From: Gordonia sp. PP30
GTDB taxonomy: Bacteria > Actinomycetota > Actinomycetes > Mycobacteriales > Mycobacteriaceae
Assembly: GCF_023100845.1 (NCBI RefSeq)
Contig: NZ_CP095864.1
Location: 806,001 to 870,000, forward strand
Direction: 5' to 3'
Length of the DNA: 64,000 nucleotides
Under the pieces are notes generated by a model, which had not been told where the DNA came from, did no database searches, and worked only from the letters and a program-made list of their open reading frames with translations. The position numbers and the translations under genes were made by a program. Below, in pieces: positions 34,421 through 43,457 of the stretch (the stretch's first letter is position 1; each line of letters begins with the position of its first letter).

Positions 34421-35059
34421 TTACAGCACGCCTGGCGGACGGAACTGGATACTCATCCGCGGCCCGGCGCCGGTCGCCTTCGGGACCGCGTGGTCCCAGG
34501 TGCGCTGACAGCTGCCGCCCATCACCAGCAGATCGCCGCTGCCGAGGGTGAAGCGCAACGACGCCCCGCCGCCGCGAGGCCGTAGCAGCAGGGCGCGCGG
34601 TGCGCCGAGCGAGACGATCGCCACGAGGGTGTCGTGGTGGGCGCCGCGGCCGATGCGGTCGCCGTGCCAGGCGACGCTGTCCCGCCCGTCGCGGTAGAGG
34701 CAGAGCCCGGCGCTCGCGAAGCCCTCCGGCAGGTCGCGTGCGTAGTGGGCGCTCAGGTCGGCGCGCAGCGTGTTCAGCAGTGGATCGGGGAGTGTCCGTC
34801 CGGCCGGATAGTGGGCGGTGAGACGCGGGACGTCGAGCGTCGCGTCGTACATGCGGCGCCGCTCCGCCCGCCACGGGACCGTCTGGACGAGCCTGTCGAA
34901 CAGCGGCGCCGCCCCGGTCAGCCACCCCGGCCGCAGGTCCACCCAGGCGCCGTCGCTGAGCTCGCGGCGGCGGATACCGGTCGCGAGGGCACGGACCACC
35001 GGCCCGGCTGTATTCGCGGGCGCGTCGAACAGCGAATCCTGAATCCCGGCGCCGGTCAT
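34421..35059 (-). CDS. alkB: AlkB-type alpha-ketoglutarate/Fe(II) dioxygenase
   Basis: AlkB removes methyl and etheno groups from DNA or RNA bases by oxidation. The 212-residue protein carries the iron ligands HxD in SVAWHGDRIGRG (about 129-131) and the distal His in CQRTWDHAVPK (about 187), and the alpha-ketoglutarate Arg in PRMSIQFRPP (about 200-206). It has the N-terminal extension of bacterial forms. It lies 64 bp downstream of the aminotransferase in a reverse-strand run that also holds the XPB helicase, so it may serve in a shared DNA-repair unit. Confidence 0.9.
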   Translation of the reverse strand: MTGAGIQDSLFDAPANTAGPVVRALATGIRRRELSDGAWVDLRPGWLTGAAPLFDRLVQTVPWRAERRRMYDATLDVPRLTAHYPAGRTLPDPLLNTLRADLSAHYARDLPEGFASAGLCLYRDGRDSVAWHGDRIGRGAHHDTLVAIVSLGAPRALLLRPRGGGASLRFTLGSGDLLVMGGSCQRTWDHAVPKATGAGPRMSIQFRPPGVL

Positions 35060-35123
35060 GTCGCCAGCGTACGCCGAATAGAACGTATGTGCGATGCGTG
35101 TCTCGTCGACCGTGTCGGAGCGG

Positions 35124-36296
35124 CTACAGGGAGCGGAGGCGGCGGGCGGCTTCGGCGATCACTTCGGGGCGTTTGGAGAAGGCGAAGCGGACGAGGTGGT
35201 CCCAGTGGGGGTGATCGGTGAAGGCGCTCACCGGGACCGCGGCGACGCCGATCTGGGCAGGCAGTGCACGACACATCGCCGCGCCGTCGTGGTAGCCGAG
35301 CGGCCGGGGATCGGCCAGCACGAAGTACGTGCCGTCGGTGTGGTGGACGCCGAAACCGGCATCGGCCAGGGCCGCCGACAGCGCGACCTGGGCTTGCTCC
35401 AGGTCGCCGGCCATCGACCGCACCCACGCCGCCTCCGTCCGCAGGGCGAGGGCGACGGCGGGCTGGAACGGCCCGCTGCCGACGTAGCTCAGATACTGTT
35501 TGGCCCCGCGTGCGGCGGCCACCAGCTCCGGCGGGCCGCAGACCCAGCCGACCTTCCAGCCGGTCACGTTGAACGTCTTCGCGGCGCTGGAGATCCGCAG
35601 GGTGCGCTCGCGCATGCCGTCGAACGTCGCCAGCGGGCGATGAGTCAGCCCGCCGAACAGCAGGTGCTCGTACACCTCGTCGGCGATGGCCACCACGTCG
35701 TGCTCCACGCAGAGCCGCGCGATCTCGGCGAGTTCGTCGTCGGTCAGCGCGGTGCCCGTCGGATTGTGCGGGGTGTTGACCAGGATCGCGGCGGTGTCCG
35801 GGCCGAACGCGGCGCGCAGCGCGTCGAGATCGAGCCGGAAGCCGGCGCCGCCGTCGGGGCGGGTGTCGGGGACCAGTGGCACGGTGCGCCGCACCGCCCC
35901 GGCGAGGGCGACGGTGGCCGCGTACGAGTCGTAGTACGGCTCGATCATGATCACCTCGCGGCCCGGTTCCACCAGGCCGAGCACGCTTCCGGCGATGGCC
36001 TCGGTGGCGCCGACGGTCACCAGCACCTCGGTGTCCGGGTCGTACGACAGGCCGTAGTCGCGACTCTGCTGCTCGCTGATCGCCTGCCGCAGCACGGGCA
36101 CGCCGATCCCCGGCGGGTACTGGTTGTGCCCGTCGGCGATCGCGGCTCGCGCGGCGTCGAGCATGGCCGCGGGCCCGTCGGTGTCCGGGAAGCCCTGCCC
36201 GAGGTTGATCGCGTCGTGCGCGACCGCCAGCGCCGACATCTCGGCGAAAATGGTTTCGGCGAACGGCCGCAGCCGCCGCACCAGGTGCGCGGTCAC
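35124..36296 (-). CDS. Class I/II aminotransferase (DapC-like)
   Basis: The 390-residue PLP enzyme shows INLGQGFPDTDGP near the start, VNTPHNPTGTALTDDEL (about 168-184), the Asp-x-x-Tyr motif AIADEVYEHLLF, and the PLP lysine in ISSAAKTFNVTGWKVGW (about 233-249). By position beside XPB it matches M. tuberculosis Rv0858c, annotated as the N-succinyldiaminopimelate aminotransferase of lysine and peptidoglycan synthesis. Kynurenine/methionine aminotransferases are close relatives, so substrate is inferred. It starts at GTG one base after the XPB stop. Confidence 0.88.
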   Translation of the reverse strand: MTAHLVRRLRPFAETIFAEMSALAVAHDAINLGQGFPDTDGPAAMLDAARAAIADGHNQYPPGIGVPVLRQAISEQQSRDYGLSYDPDTEVLVTVGATEAIAGSVLGLVEPGREVIMIEPYYDSYAATVALAGAVRRTVPLVPDTRPDGGAGFRLDLDALRAAFGPDTAAILVNTPHNPTGTALTDDELAEIARLCVEHDVVAIADEVYEHLLFGGLTHRPLATFDGMRERTLRISSAAKTFNVTGWKVGWVCGPPELVAAARGAKQYLSYVGSGPFQPAVALALRTEAAWVRSMAGDLEQAQVALSAALADAGFGVHHTDGTYFVLADPRPLGYHDGAAMCRALPAQIGVAAVPVSAFTDHPHWDHLVRFAFSKRPEVIAEAARRLRSL

Positions 36297-36297
36297 C

Positions 36298-37944
36298 TCA
36301 CTCCACCATCGGCAGGTCGGCGGCGTCGATGATCCGGTACGCGTAGCCCTGCTCGGCCAGGAACCGCTGCCGGTGCGCGGCGTAGTCGGCGTCCAGGCTG
36401 TCCCGGGAGACGACGGAATAGAAGTGCGCCTGCCCGCCGCCGGCCTTCGGGCGCAGCAGGCGGCCGAGGCGCTGCGCCTCCTCCTGCCGGGAGCCGAAGG
36501 TGCCCGACACCTGCACGGCGACGGAGGCCTCCGGCAGGTCGATGGAGAAATTCGCGACCTTGGAGACCACGAGCGTGGTGATCTCGCCGCGCCGGAACGC
36601 GTCGAACAGCTTCTCCCGCTCGGCGTTGCGGGTGGAGCCCTGGATCACCGGCGCGTCCAGTTCCCGGCCCAGTTCTTCGAGCTGGTCGATGTAGGCGCCG
36701 ATCACCAGGGTCTGCGCGCCGCGGTGCTGGGCGAGGATCGACCGCACCACCCGCAGCTTGGAATGGGCCGTCGAGCACAGCTTGTACTTCGTGTCGGCCT
36801 CGGCGACGGCGTACTGGAGCCGCTCGTCGTCGGACATGGTGACGCGCACCTCGATGCACTCGGCGGGTGCGATCCAGCCCTGTGCCTCGATGTCCTTCCA
36901 GGGCGCGTCGTACCGCTTGGGGCCGATCAGACTGAACACGTCGCCCTCGCGGCCGTCCTCGCGGACCAGTGTCGCGGTCAGGCCGAGGCGGCGGCGCGAC
37001 TGCAGGTCGGCGGTCATCCGGAAGACCGGCGCGGGCAGCAGGTGCACCTCGTCGTAGATGATGAGGCCCCAGTCGCGCGAGTCGAACAGGTCGAGATTGC
37101 GGTACTCGCCCTTCGACTTCCGGGTCATCACCTGATAGGTCGCGATGGTGACCGGCCGGATCTCCTTGCGCTCGCCGGAGTACTCGCCGATCTCCTCTTC
37201 GGTGAGCGAGGTGCGGGCGATCAGCTCGCGCTTCCACTGCCGGCCGGCGACGGTGTTGGTCACCAGGATCAGCGTGGTCGCCCCGGCCTTGGCCATCGCC
37301 GCCGCGCCGACCATCGTCTTGCCCGCACCGCACGGCAGCACGACGACGCCGGAGCCGCCCGCCCAGAACGAATCCGCCGCGAACTGCTGGTAGTCGCGCA
37401 GCTCCCAGTCGTCCTGTTCCAGTTCGATGGGGTGCGCCTCGCCGTCCACATAGCCCGCGAGGTCCTCGGCCGGCCAGCCGATCTTCAGCAGTGCCTGCTT
37501 CAGCCGTCCCCGCTCGGACGGATGCACGACGACGGTGTCCTCGTCGATCCGTGCGCCGAGCATCGGCGCGATCTTCTTGTTGCGCAGCACTTCTTCGAGG
37601 ACGGCGCGGTCGAGCGAGACCAGGCTCAGGCCGTGCGCCGGATTCTTGGTCAGTTGCAGCCGGCCGAAGCGGCCCATGGTGTCGACGATGTCGACCAGCA
37701 GCGGTTGCGGCACCGGATAGCGCGAGAAGGTGACCAGGGCGTCGACCACCTGCTCGGCGTCGTGCCCGGCGGCCCGCGCGTTCCACAACGCCAGCGGTGT
37801 CACCCGGTAGGTGTGGACGTGCTCGGGGGCGCGTTCGAGTTCGGCGAAGGGGGCGATCGCCGCACGCGCGGCACCGGCCTGCGGGTGATCGATCTCCAGC
37901 AGCACGGTCTTGTCCGATTGGACGATCAGGGGTCCGTCAGTCAC
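36298..37944 (-). CDS. XPB/Ercc3-type DNA helicase
   Basis: A superfamily 2 3'-5' DNA helicase, the bacterial form of the eukaryotic repair helicase XPB. The 548-residue protein has the N-terminal damage-recognition-like region, Walker A VVLPCGAGKTMVGAAA (about 199-214), Walker B/DEVH as LIIYDEVHLLPAP (about 294), motif III LTATLVREDG, and a C-terminal RecA domain with VAQVSGTFGSRQEEAQRLGR (motif VI). Start is GTG 37944. It is flanked by its usual partner (Rv0862c-like) upstream and the aminotransferase downstream. Confidence 0.94.
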   Translation of the reverse strand: MTDGPLIVQSDKTVLLEIDHPQAGAARAAIAPFAELERAPEHVHTYRVTPLALWNARAAGHDAEQVVDALVTFSRYPVPQPLLVDIVDTMGRFGRLQLTKNPAHGLSLVSLDRAVLEEVLRNKKIAPMLGARIDEDTVVVHPSERGRLKQALLKIGWPAEDLAGYVDGEAHPIELEQDDWELRDYQQFAADSFWAGGSGVVVLPCGAGKTMVGAAAMAKAGATTLILVTNTVAGRQWKRELIARTSLTEEEIGEYSGERKEIRPVTIATYQVMTRKSKGEYRNLDLFDSRDWGLIIYDEVHLLPAPVFRMTADLQSRRRLGLTATLVREDGREGDVFSLIGPKRYDAPWKDIEAQGWIAPAECIEVRVTMSDDERLQYAVAEADTKYKLCSTAHSKLRVVRSILAQHRGAQTLVIGAYIDQLEELGRELDAPVIQGSTRNAEREKLFDAFRRGEITTLVVSKVANFSIDLPEASVAVQVSGTFGSRQEEAQRLGRLLRPKAGGGQAHFYSVVSRDSLDADYAAHRQRFLAEQGYAYRIIDAADLPMVE

Positions 37945-37957
37945 GCGTTCTATTGTC

Positions 37958-40288
37958 CTACAGCAGCTCGAGGGTGGTGATCCGGTGGAGTGAGTACCGG
38001 GCGTCGTCGTCGGTGTCGGTGCTGCCGATCAGCTGCCCGGCGGCCAGTGACCGCGGCCGGACGACGTGTTTGCTGGCCGCGCCGTGCGCGTCGACGTAGC
38101 CGACGCGCACCTGCTTGCCGGTGCGCAGGGCCAGCTGGACCAGCGCGGAGGCGCTCTCGCCGCCGCCGGTCACCCGCACCGAGCCGGCCGCGGGCTCGTC
38201 GGCTCGGTCGGCGACCCGCAGCCGGTCGACCACGCTCGCCGCCTGGCCGGGGGAGATCCGGGCACGACGCTGCGGCGCCCGGGCGCCCCGGGTGCGTGCC
38301 GGGACACGGCTGCCGCGGGCGCGCAGATCGATCAGGGCGCCGGACGAGTCCTCGCCGGCCGGAGCGAATCCGCCGCGCCGGAGGGCGTCGATCACGTCGC
38401 GGACCGGTGCGGGGGAGACGGCCACGGTCGCCGCCAGCGCGCGCAACGAGACCTCGGCGGCGGCCTCGCTGCGCAGGACGCCGGCCAGCAGCGCGGGATC
38501 CTCGCAGCGCACGAACGACGACGCCACGCCCACCCGCAGACTCCCGTGCCGCTGGGCGACGTCGTCGACGAGGTAGGTCAGCGACTGCGGGACCGGCGTC
38601 CGGGAACGACTCGCCAGCAGCGCGTTGATCTCCGATCCGGAACGGCCGGAGTCGAGGGCGCGGCGCAGGCTGTCTTCGCTGATCCGGTACACCGACGCGG
38701 CGCCGCCGGACTCCAGATCGGCGATCGCCTGCACGTGCTCGGCCAGTTCCGGAGTCATCGGGCCGGGCACCATCAGGGTGAGGTCGGCCTGCACCAGGAA
38801 GTGGTCGACGGGCGACGGCAGCGCGCGGTCCATCGCGGCCAGCGTCGCCGCGGCGGTGTCCTCGTCGTCCGGGCCGGCCCCGGTCAGCAGTGCCCGTCCG
38901 GGTGCGGTGAGGCAGCCGTGGGCCACCAGGCCGAGCTCGGTGGCCTCGCGCAGCGTCTCGCCGACGAAGCGCCGTGTCCAGCGGCGCACTTGCCGCGGAT
39001 GCCGCCAGACGAGTGCGGCGATGAGGTCGTCGAGTTCGACCGGGGCGGCCGCTTCGGCGGACACCAGCGGTTCGAGGACCTGGTGCCGGGTGAGCGGGGC
39101 GGCGGCGTCGAACAAGCCGGAACTCAGCGCGGCGAGCGTGTTGCCGTCGCGATCGGTGTCCCCGATCTGCCACGGCCGCCGCGGCAGCTCCAGCCAGGCG
39201 GTCGCCAGCGTGTACCAGCGCCGCTCGGGACCGGTGTGTTCCCAGGCATCGACGGCGGTGGTGGGCGCGAACGACTCCTCGCCGTTCCAGTCGGCGGGTT
39301 CGGGTTCGGGGAAGCCGGAATCGAGCAGCCGGGCACCGGCCAGCAGCTCCACCAGGAGTCCGACGCGGGCCACCGGCAGACCGGTGGCCTTGGCCAGGCG
39401 GCGCAGTTCGCGGATACCGACGCCGCCCGAGCGCAGTTCGGCGGCCGGGGCACGGCCGAGGACGTCGAGCAGGTCGCCCGCGTGCCGGAGCAGTTCGAGC
39501 GCCTCACCGGCGCCGGCGGCATCGATCTGGTCGGCGGTGAACCGGCCGGTGCCGCTGGTCAGGGCCGGCGCTTCGAGGACGGCCGTGCGCAGCGGCGGCT
39601 CGCCCTTCAGCAGCTGTCCGGCCATCGGCACCAGCTCGACGGTCTGCTCGTCGATCCGGGCCAGCAGGCCGCACGCGATCAGCCGGGGCACGGGCGCGCT
39701 CGGATCGGCGTCGGGGGCCGCGTCCCGGCTGCGGCCGAGCGGCGGCCCGGCGGCCAGCGTGGTGAGCAGTTCGCGGGGACGGTCGTCGAGACCGTCGAGC
39801 AGGGCGCGGATCTCGTCGGGGGTCGCGGTGGCGAGCGGGCCGATCAGGTGGTGCCCGCGCCACGGGAGCGCCGAACTCAGGTGGATGCCGGCGACCCACG
39901 CGGGTTTGCGCGCGGTGCCGGTCCCCGAGTCCCAGATCAGGCCGCGGGCGGCCAGGTCCGCGAGCCGGGCGTCGACCTCGGCGCGCTTGAGGCGACGGCC
40001 CAGGCGGGCGACGATCTCGTCGCGGCCGACCGGTCCGAGCAGGTCGTGCTGGACGCCGGGGCCGGCGGCGTCGAGAAACGCCTCCAGGACGGCGATCCCG
40101 GCCAGATCCAGGCCGTCGCCGGCCAGCGCGATCGACGCGGCGGACAGGGCGCGCTGGGCGAGCACCGCCGTGCCGCGCGGCGGCGGTGAGGCCAGATCCG
40201 GACGGCGGAGCAGCAGCGCGCTCAACTCGTCGTCGGAGCGTCCGGCCAGCGTCTCGGCCAGGCCGCGCTGGGGTCGGTCCGTGGTCAT
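37958..40288 (-). CDS. Helicase-associated protein (Rv0862c-like)
   Basis: The 776-residue protein is the conserved partner encoded next to XPB in actinobacteria, carrying a region annotated as 'helicase conserved C-terminal/XPB-Ssl2-like'. It has no Walker motifs, so it is not itself a helicase. Winged-helix-like segments are suggested (LRRLAKATGLPVARVGLLVE, about 340-360), and the middle PSPVDHFLVQADLTLMVPGP (about 490) is the family hallmark. ATG 40288 is preferred; ATG 40297 is an alternative. It ends 13 bp before the helicase start. The function is unknown; a role with XPB in DNA repair is inferred. Confidence 0.82.
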   Translation of the reverse strand: MTTDRPQRGLAETLAGRSDDELSALLLRRPDLASPPPRGTAVLAQRALSAASIALAGDGLDLAGIAVLEAFLDAAGPGVQHDLLGPVGRDEIVARLGRRLKRAEVDARLADLAARGLIWDSGTGTARKPAWVAGIHLSSALPWRGHHLIGPLATATPDEIRALLDGLDDRPRELLTTLAAGPPLGRSRDAAPDADPSAPVPRLIACGLLARIDEQTVELVPMAGQLLKGEPPLRTAVLEAPALTSGTGRFTADQIDAAGAGEALELLRHAGDLLDVLGRAPAAELRSGGVGIRELRRLAKATGLPVARVGLLVELLAGARLLDSGFPEPEPADWNGEESFAPTTAVDAWEHTGPERRWYTLATAWLELPRRPWQIGDTDRDGNTLAALSSGLFDAAAPLTRHQVLEPLVSAEAAAPVELDDLIAALVWRHPRQVRRWTRRFVGETLREATELGLVAHGCLTAPGRALLTGAGPDDEDTAAATLAAMDRALPSPVDHFLVQADLTLMVPGPMTPELAEHVQAIADLESGGAASVYRISEDSLRRALDSGRSGSEINALLASRSRTPVPQSLTYLVDDVAQRHGSLRVGVASSFVRCEDPALLAGVLRSEAAAEVSLRALAATVAVSPAPVRDVIDALRRGGFAPAGEDSSGALIDLRARGSRVPARTRGARAPQRRARISPGQAASVVDRLRVADRADEPAAGSVRVTGGGESASALVQLALRTGKQVRVGYVDAHGAASKHVVRPRSLAAGQLIGSTDTDDDARYSLHRITTLELL

Positions 40289-40375
40289 CGGATCCATGCT
40301 ACCGACCGCGTGCGGAGGGGACTTGGGTCCCGGCTTTGCCGGTGGGTGCCGCGTGCCCGGCACCGCCATGGCAGA

Positions 40376-40567
40376 ATGAGCGTCGTGGCTAAGAAGAATT
40401 CCTACGTCGACAACGGCTGGCCTGAGATCTCGGAAGAGGATCACGCCGTGACCGAGTTCACCGCTCACCTCGCCGGCGCACTGTCGCCGTTCGGCAACGA
40501 GACCCCGTTCCCGGTGCCCGCGAGCGAGCTCTCGTTCATTCAGCCGAAGACCGTCGTCAACCGCTGA
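40376..40567 (+). CDS. Small conserved acidic protein of unknown function
   Basis: A 63-codon gene (MSVVAKKNSYVDNGWPEISE...) divergent from the helicase-associated gene and followed by a clear terminator. Its place matches the small Rv0863 in M. tuberculosis. GTG 40385 is an alternative start. The sequence has an acidic WPEISEEDHAVTEF segment and no recognised domain. Confidence 0.65.
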   Translation: MSVVAKKNSYVDNGWPEISEEDHAVTEFTAHLAGALSPFGNETPFPVPASELSFIQPKTVVNR

Positions 40568-40580
40568 CGCGCAGCGTCCG

Positions 40581-40611
40581 AAACCCCGTACCGGCTCGGT
40601 GCGGGGTTTTT
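40581..40611 (+). terminator. Intrinsic terminator after the small gene
   Basis: AAACCCCGTACCG pairs with CGGTGCGGGGTTT (one G-U), followed by a T-run. Confidence 0.85.
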
Positions 40612-40653
40612 CGTCTGTTCTCCTACGCGTGACCGTCCGCCGGTCGGCGGATG

Positions 40654-40690
40654 CGAGGAAGCCCGCACCGAATCGGTGCGGGCTTCCTCG
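40654..40690. terminator. Terminator of rpf
   Basis: A perfect 17-bp stem (CGAGGAAGCCCGCACCG and its complement) with an AAT loop, 17 bp past the rpf stop on the reverse strand. Confidence 0.8.
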
Positions 40691-40707
40691 TCGTTCGGGG
40701 GTGTCGG

Positions 40708-41574
<867 letters not shown>

Positions 41575-41761
41575 CTACGTAATCGGAATGGGGGAAGTCA
41601 CCCCGTCCGGAAACCCCGGATTTCCGGGGTGTTCCCGGGTCTTTCGGCCCGTTCGGGCATCCGCGCAGGTAATCGCACTGACGGCCGTCCCGTGTCTCGT
41701 TCGTTATCGCCCCGTTATGTGACTAAGGTCACAGCCAGATTGAGACCTGGAACACGCGCGA

Positions 41762-42319
41762 CTATCCGCCGGACTCGCGGCGCGCCTCCAGCGCGCGGAA
41801 GGTGCTCGCGTGGAAGACGAGCGGCTCGGCTCCCGGGTCGCTGCACAGCGAGGTGATCCGGAGCAGCACGACGGTATGGTCGCCCGCCTCGTACTCGCCG
41901 GCGAGCGTGCACAGCAGATGGGCGACGGCCCCGGGCAGGAACAGGGCGCCGCCGCCGGCGGTGAGCGGCTCGACGCCGTCGAACCGGTGCGCAGGCGGAC
42001 CGGCGAGCTGACGGCAGAGATCGCCCTGATCGGCGGCGAACACGCTCACTCCGAGTTCCGGTGCGGTGCGCAGCAACGGCCAGGTGGCCGATTCGCGGCG
42101 CACGCACACCGACACCAGCGGCGGATCGAGGGACACCGTGGTGAACGCGCTGGCCGCCATGCCGATCGGGCCGTCACCGGCCGGGGCGTCGGCGGGATCG
42201 ACGTCGGCGGGGCCGCCCCGGCGGCAGACCGCGACCACGCCGGACGGGAAGCAGCTGTAGGCCCGTTTGAGGGCGCTCGAGTCGTCGGCGCTGTCCAGCA
42301 CGATCGCGGTGTCGGTCAT
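41762..42319 (-). CDS. Flavin reductase-like domain protein
   Basis: The 185-residue protein has the split-barrel FMN-binding fold of flavin reductase/DIM6-NTAB proteins: YSCFPSGVVAVC near the start, GMAASAFTTVSLDPPLVSVC (about 53-72), and VFAADQGDLCRQLAG. Such proteins supply reduced flavin to monooxygenases, or act alone as oxidoreductases. No oxygenase gene is adjacent. It starts within the stop of the small membrane gene upstream (ATGA overlap). Confidence 0.82.
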   Translation of the reverse strand: MTDTAIVLDSADDSSALKRAYSCFPSGVVAVCRRGGPADVDPADAPAGDGPIGMAASAFTTVSLDPPLVSVCVRRESATWPLLRTAPELGVSVFAADQGDLCRQLAGPPAHRFDGVEPLTAGGGALFLPGAVAHLLCTLAGEYEAGDHTVVLLRITSLCSDPGAEPLVFHASTFRALEARRESGG

Positions 42320-42525
42320 CGGCGGCGACGTCCCTGCAGCAGCGCGAAGACGACGGCCAGCAGCAATCCGAGTGGAGCGAGCAACGCGAGCAGGTAGGTG
42401 ACCACCACGACCGCCTCGTTGGAGTCGCGGACGGCCGGCACCAGCAGCAGCAGGCTGGCGATCGCGCCGATCACCACCATGATCACGGCCGCCGGGAGCA
42501 GCGGGGACGACTTCTGGGTCTCCAT
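42316..42525 (-). CDS. Small two-helix membrane protein
   Basis: A 69-residue protein with two hydrophobic segments (about 9-30 and 39-62) and a basic end QGRRRR. It overlaps the flavin reductase start by four bases and is divergent from the CspB-like gene, matching the place of Rv0870c. Function unknown. Confidence 0.65.
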   Translation of the reverse strand: METQKSSPLLPAAVIMVVIGAIASLLLLVPAVRDSNEAVVVVTYLLALLAPLGLLLAVVFALLQGRRRR

Positions 42526-42651
42526 GGCCCCCACCGTAGTCCTGGGCGTACGATCAGGCGAAGTGCGCCTCTTGCCCTTTCCGCGGATGTCCGACGGGCC
42601 GGGCAGGGCGCTTTCGTATGAGCAGTCACGAGCAGTTTGAGGGTGAGCGCA

Positions 42652-43065
42652 GTGCCGACCGGCCGGGTGAAGTGGTACGACTCCGAGAAGGGGTTCGGAT
42701 TCCTGTCGCAGGAAGACGGGGAGGACGTCTACGTGCGTGCCTCCGCGCTGTCCGACGGGGCCGAGGGCCTGAAAGCCGGTCAGCGCGTCGAGTTCGACAT
42801 GGCGGCCGGGCGACGGGGCCCGCAGGCGCTGCGCGTCACCGTGCTGGAGGCCGCGCCGAGTGTCGCCCGGAACGTGCGGGAGACCCAGCAGGCCGCGACC
42901 AAGCGGCACACCCCGGATGAGCTGCACGGCCTGATCGCCGATCTGATCACCCTGCTCGAGGGCAAGGTGCAGCCGGATCTGCGCAACGGCCGCTACCCGG
43001 ACCGCAAGACGGCCCGGCGCATCTCGGAGGTCGTGCGCGCGGTGACCCGCGAACTCGACCGCTGA
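42652..43065 (+). CDS. cspB: Cold-shock domain protein with C-terminal extension
   Basis: The 137-residue protein has an N-terminal cold-shock domain with both RNA-binding motifs, [17 protein letters not shown] (RNP1) and [10 protein letters not shown] (RNP2-like), then a helical extension [20 protein letters not shown]. This domain layout matches M. tuberculosis CspB (Rv0871). GTG 42652 is chosen because the family starts VPTG and GAGGGTGAG lies upstream; an in-frame upstream start at 42637 is less likely. Such proteins bind single-stranded RNA and assist translation. Confidence 0.9.
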   Translation: MPTGRVKWYDSEKGFGFLSQEDGEDVYVRASALSDGAEGLKAGQRVEFDMAAGRRGPQALRVTVLEAAPSVARNVRETQQAATKRHTPDELHGLIADLITLLEGKVQPDLRNGRYPDRKTARRISEVVRAVTRELDR

Positions 43066-43457
43066 GTCCGAGTGTCGCAGGCTGATATCGGACTCGGCCT
43101 GTTGTGCCTACCGGAATTCTGAGGCGGAGGTTGCGTCTTGGCCCGGCGCTGTTCGCAGGACCGGAAGGATCGCGTGCGCTCCTACACGGGTCCGGTGTAC
43201 ACCGTGAACGTCGCCTCCGGCGGAGCACGTCTCTCGCCTCGATCCCATTCGAACATCCAGCCCCGACTGCGTGACGGCTACGGCTGGTTCGACGCCGGCC
43301 CATTGGATTTGGCGACCGTCGACCGCATCGTCATTTCTTGTCATACCCTGGTCTTATAGTCATTTTAACGGTACAGAATCAGGTGGCGCACACCGTGATG
43401 TGCCAGTACTGTTGACCATAGGTAGATCGAACACTCACTTCGGGGGAGGTGACCGCC
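43066..43457. other. Intergenic region before the HNH gene
   Basis: No convincing gene is seen. A 73-codon frame from TTG 43138 to 43359 follows GGCGGAGG but has no recognisable domain. The part 43335-43440 is distinctly AT-richer than its surroundings (TTTCTTGTCATACC, TTATAGTCATTTTAACGG) and likely holds the HNH gene's promoter. Confidence 0.4.

Noticed and set aside
43138..43359. A 73-codon gene before the HNH protein
   Set aside because: TTG start with an acceptable ribosome site but no domain, low-complexity-free yet unlike known proteins, and an overlapping reverse frame is just as plausible.
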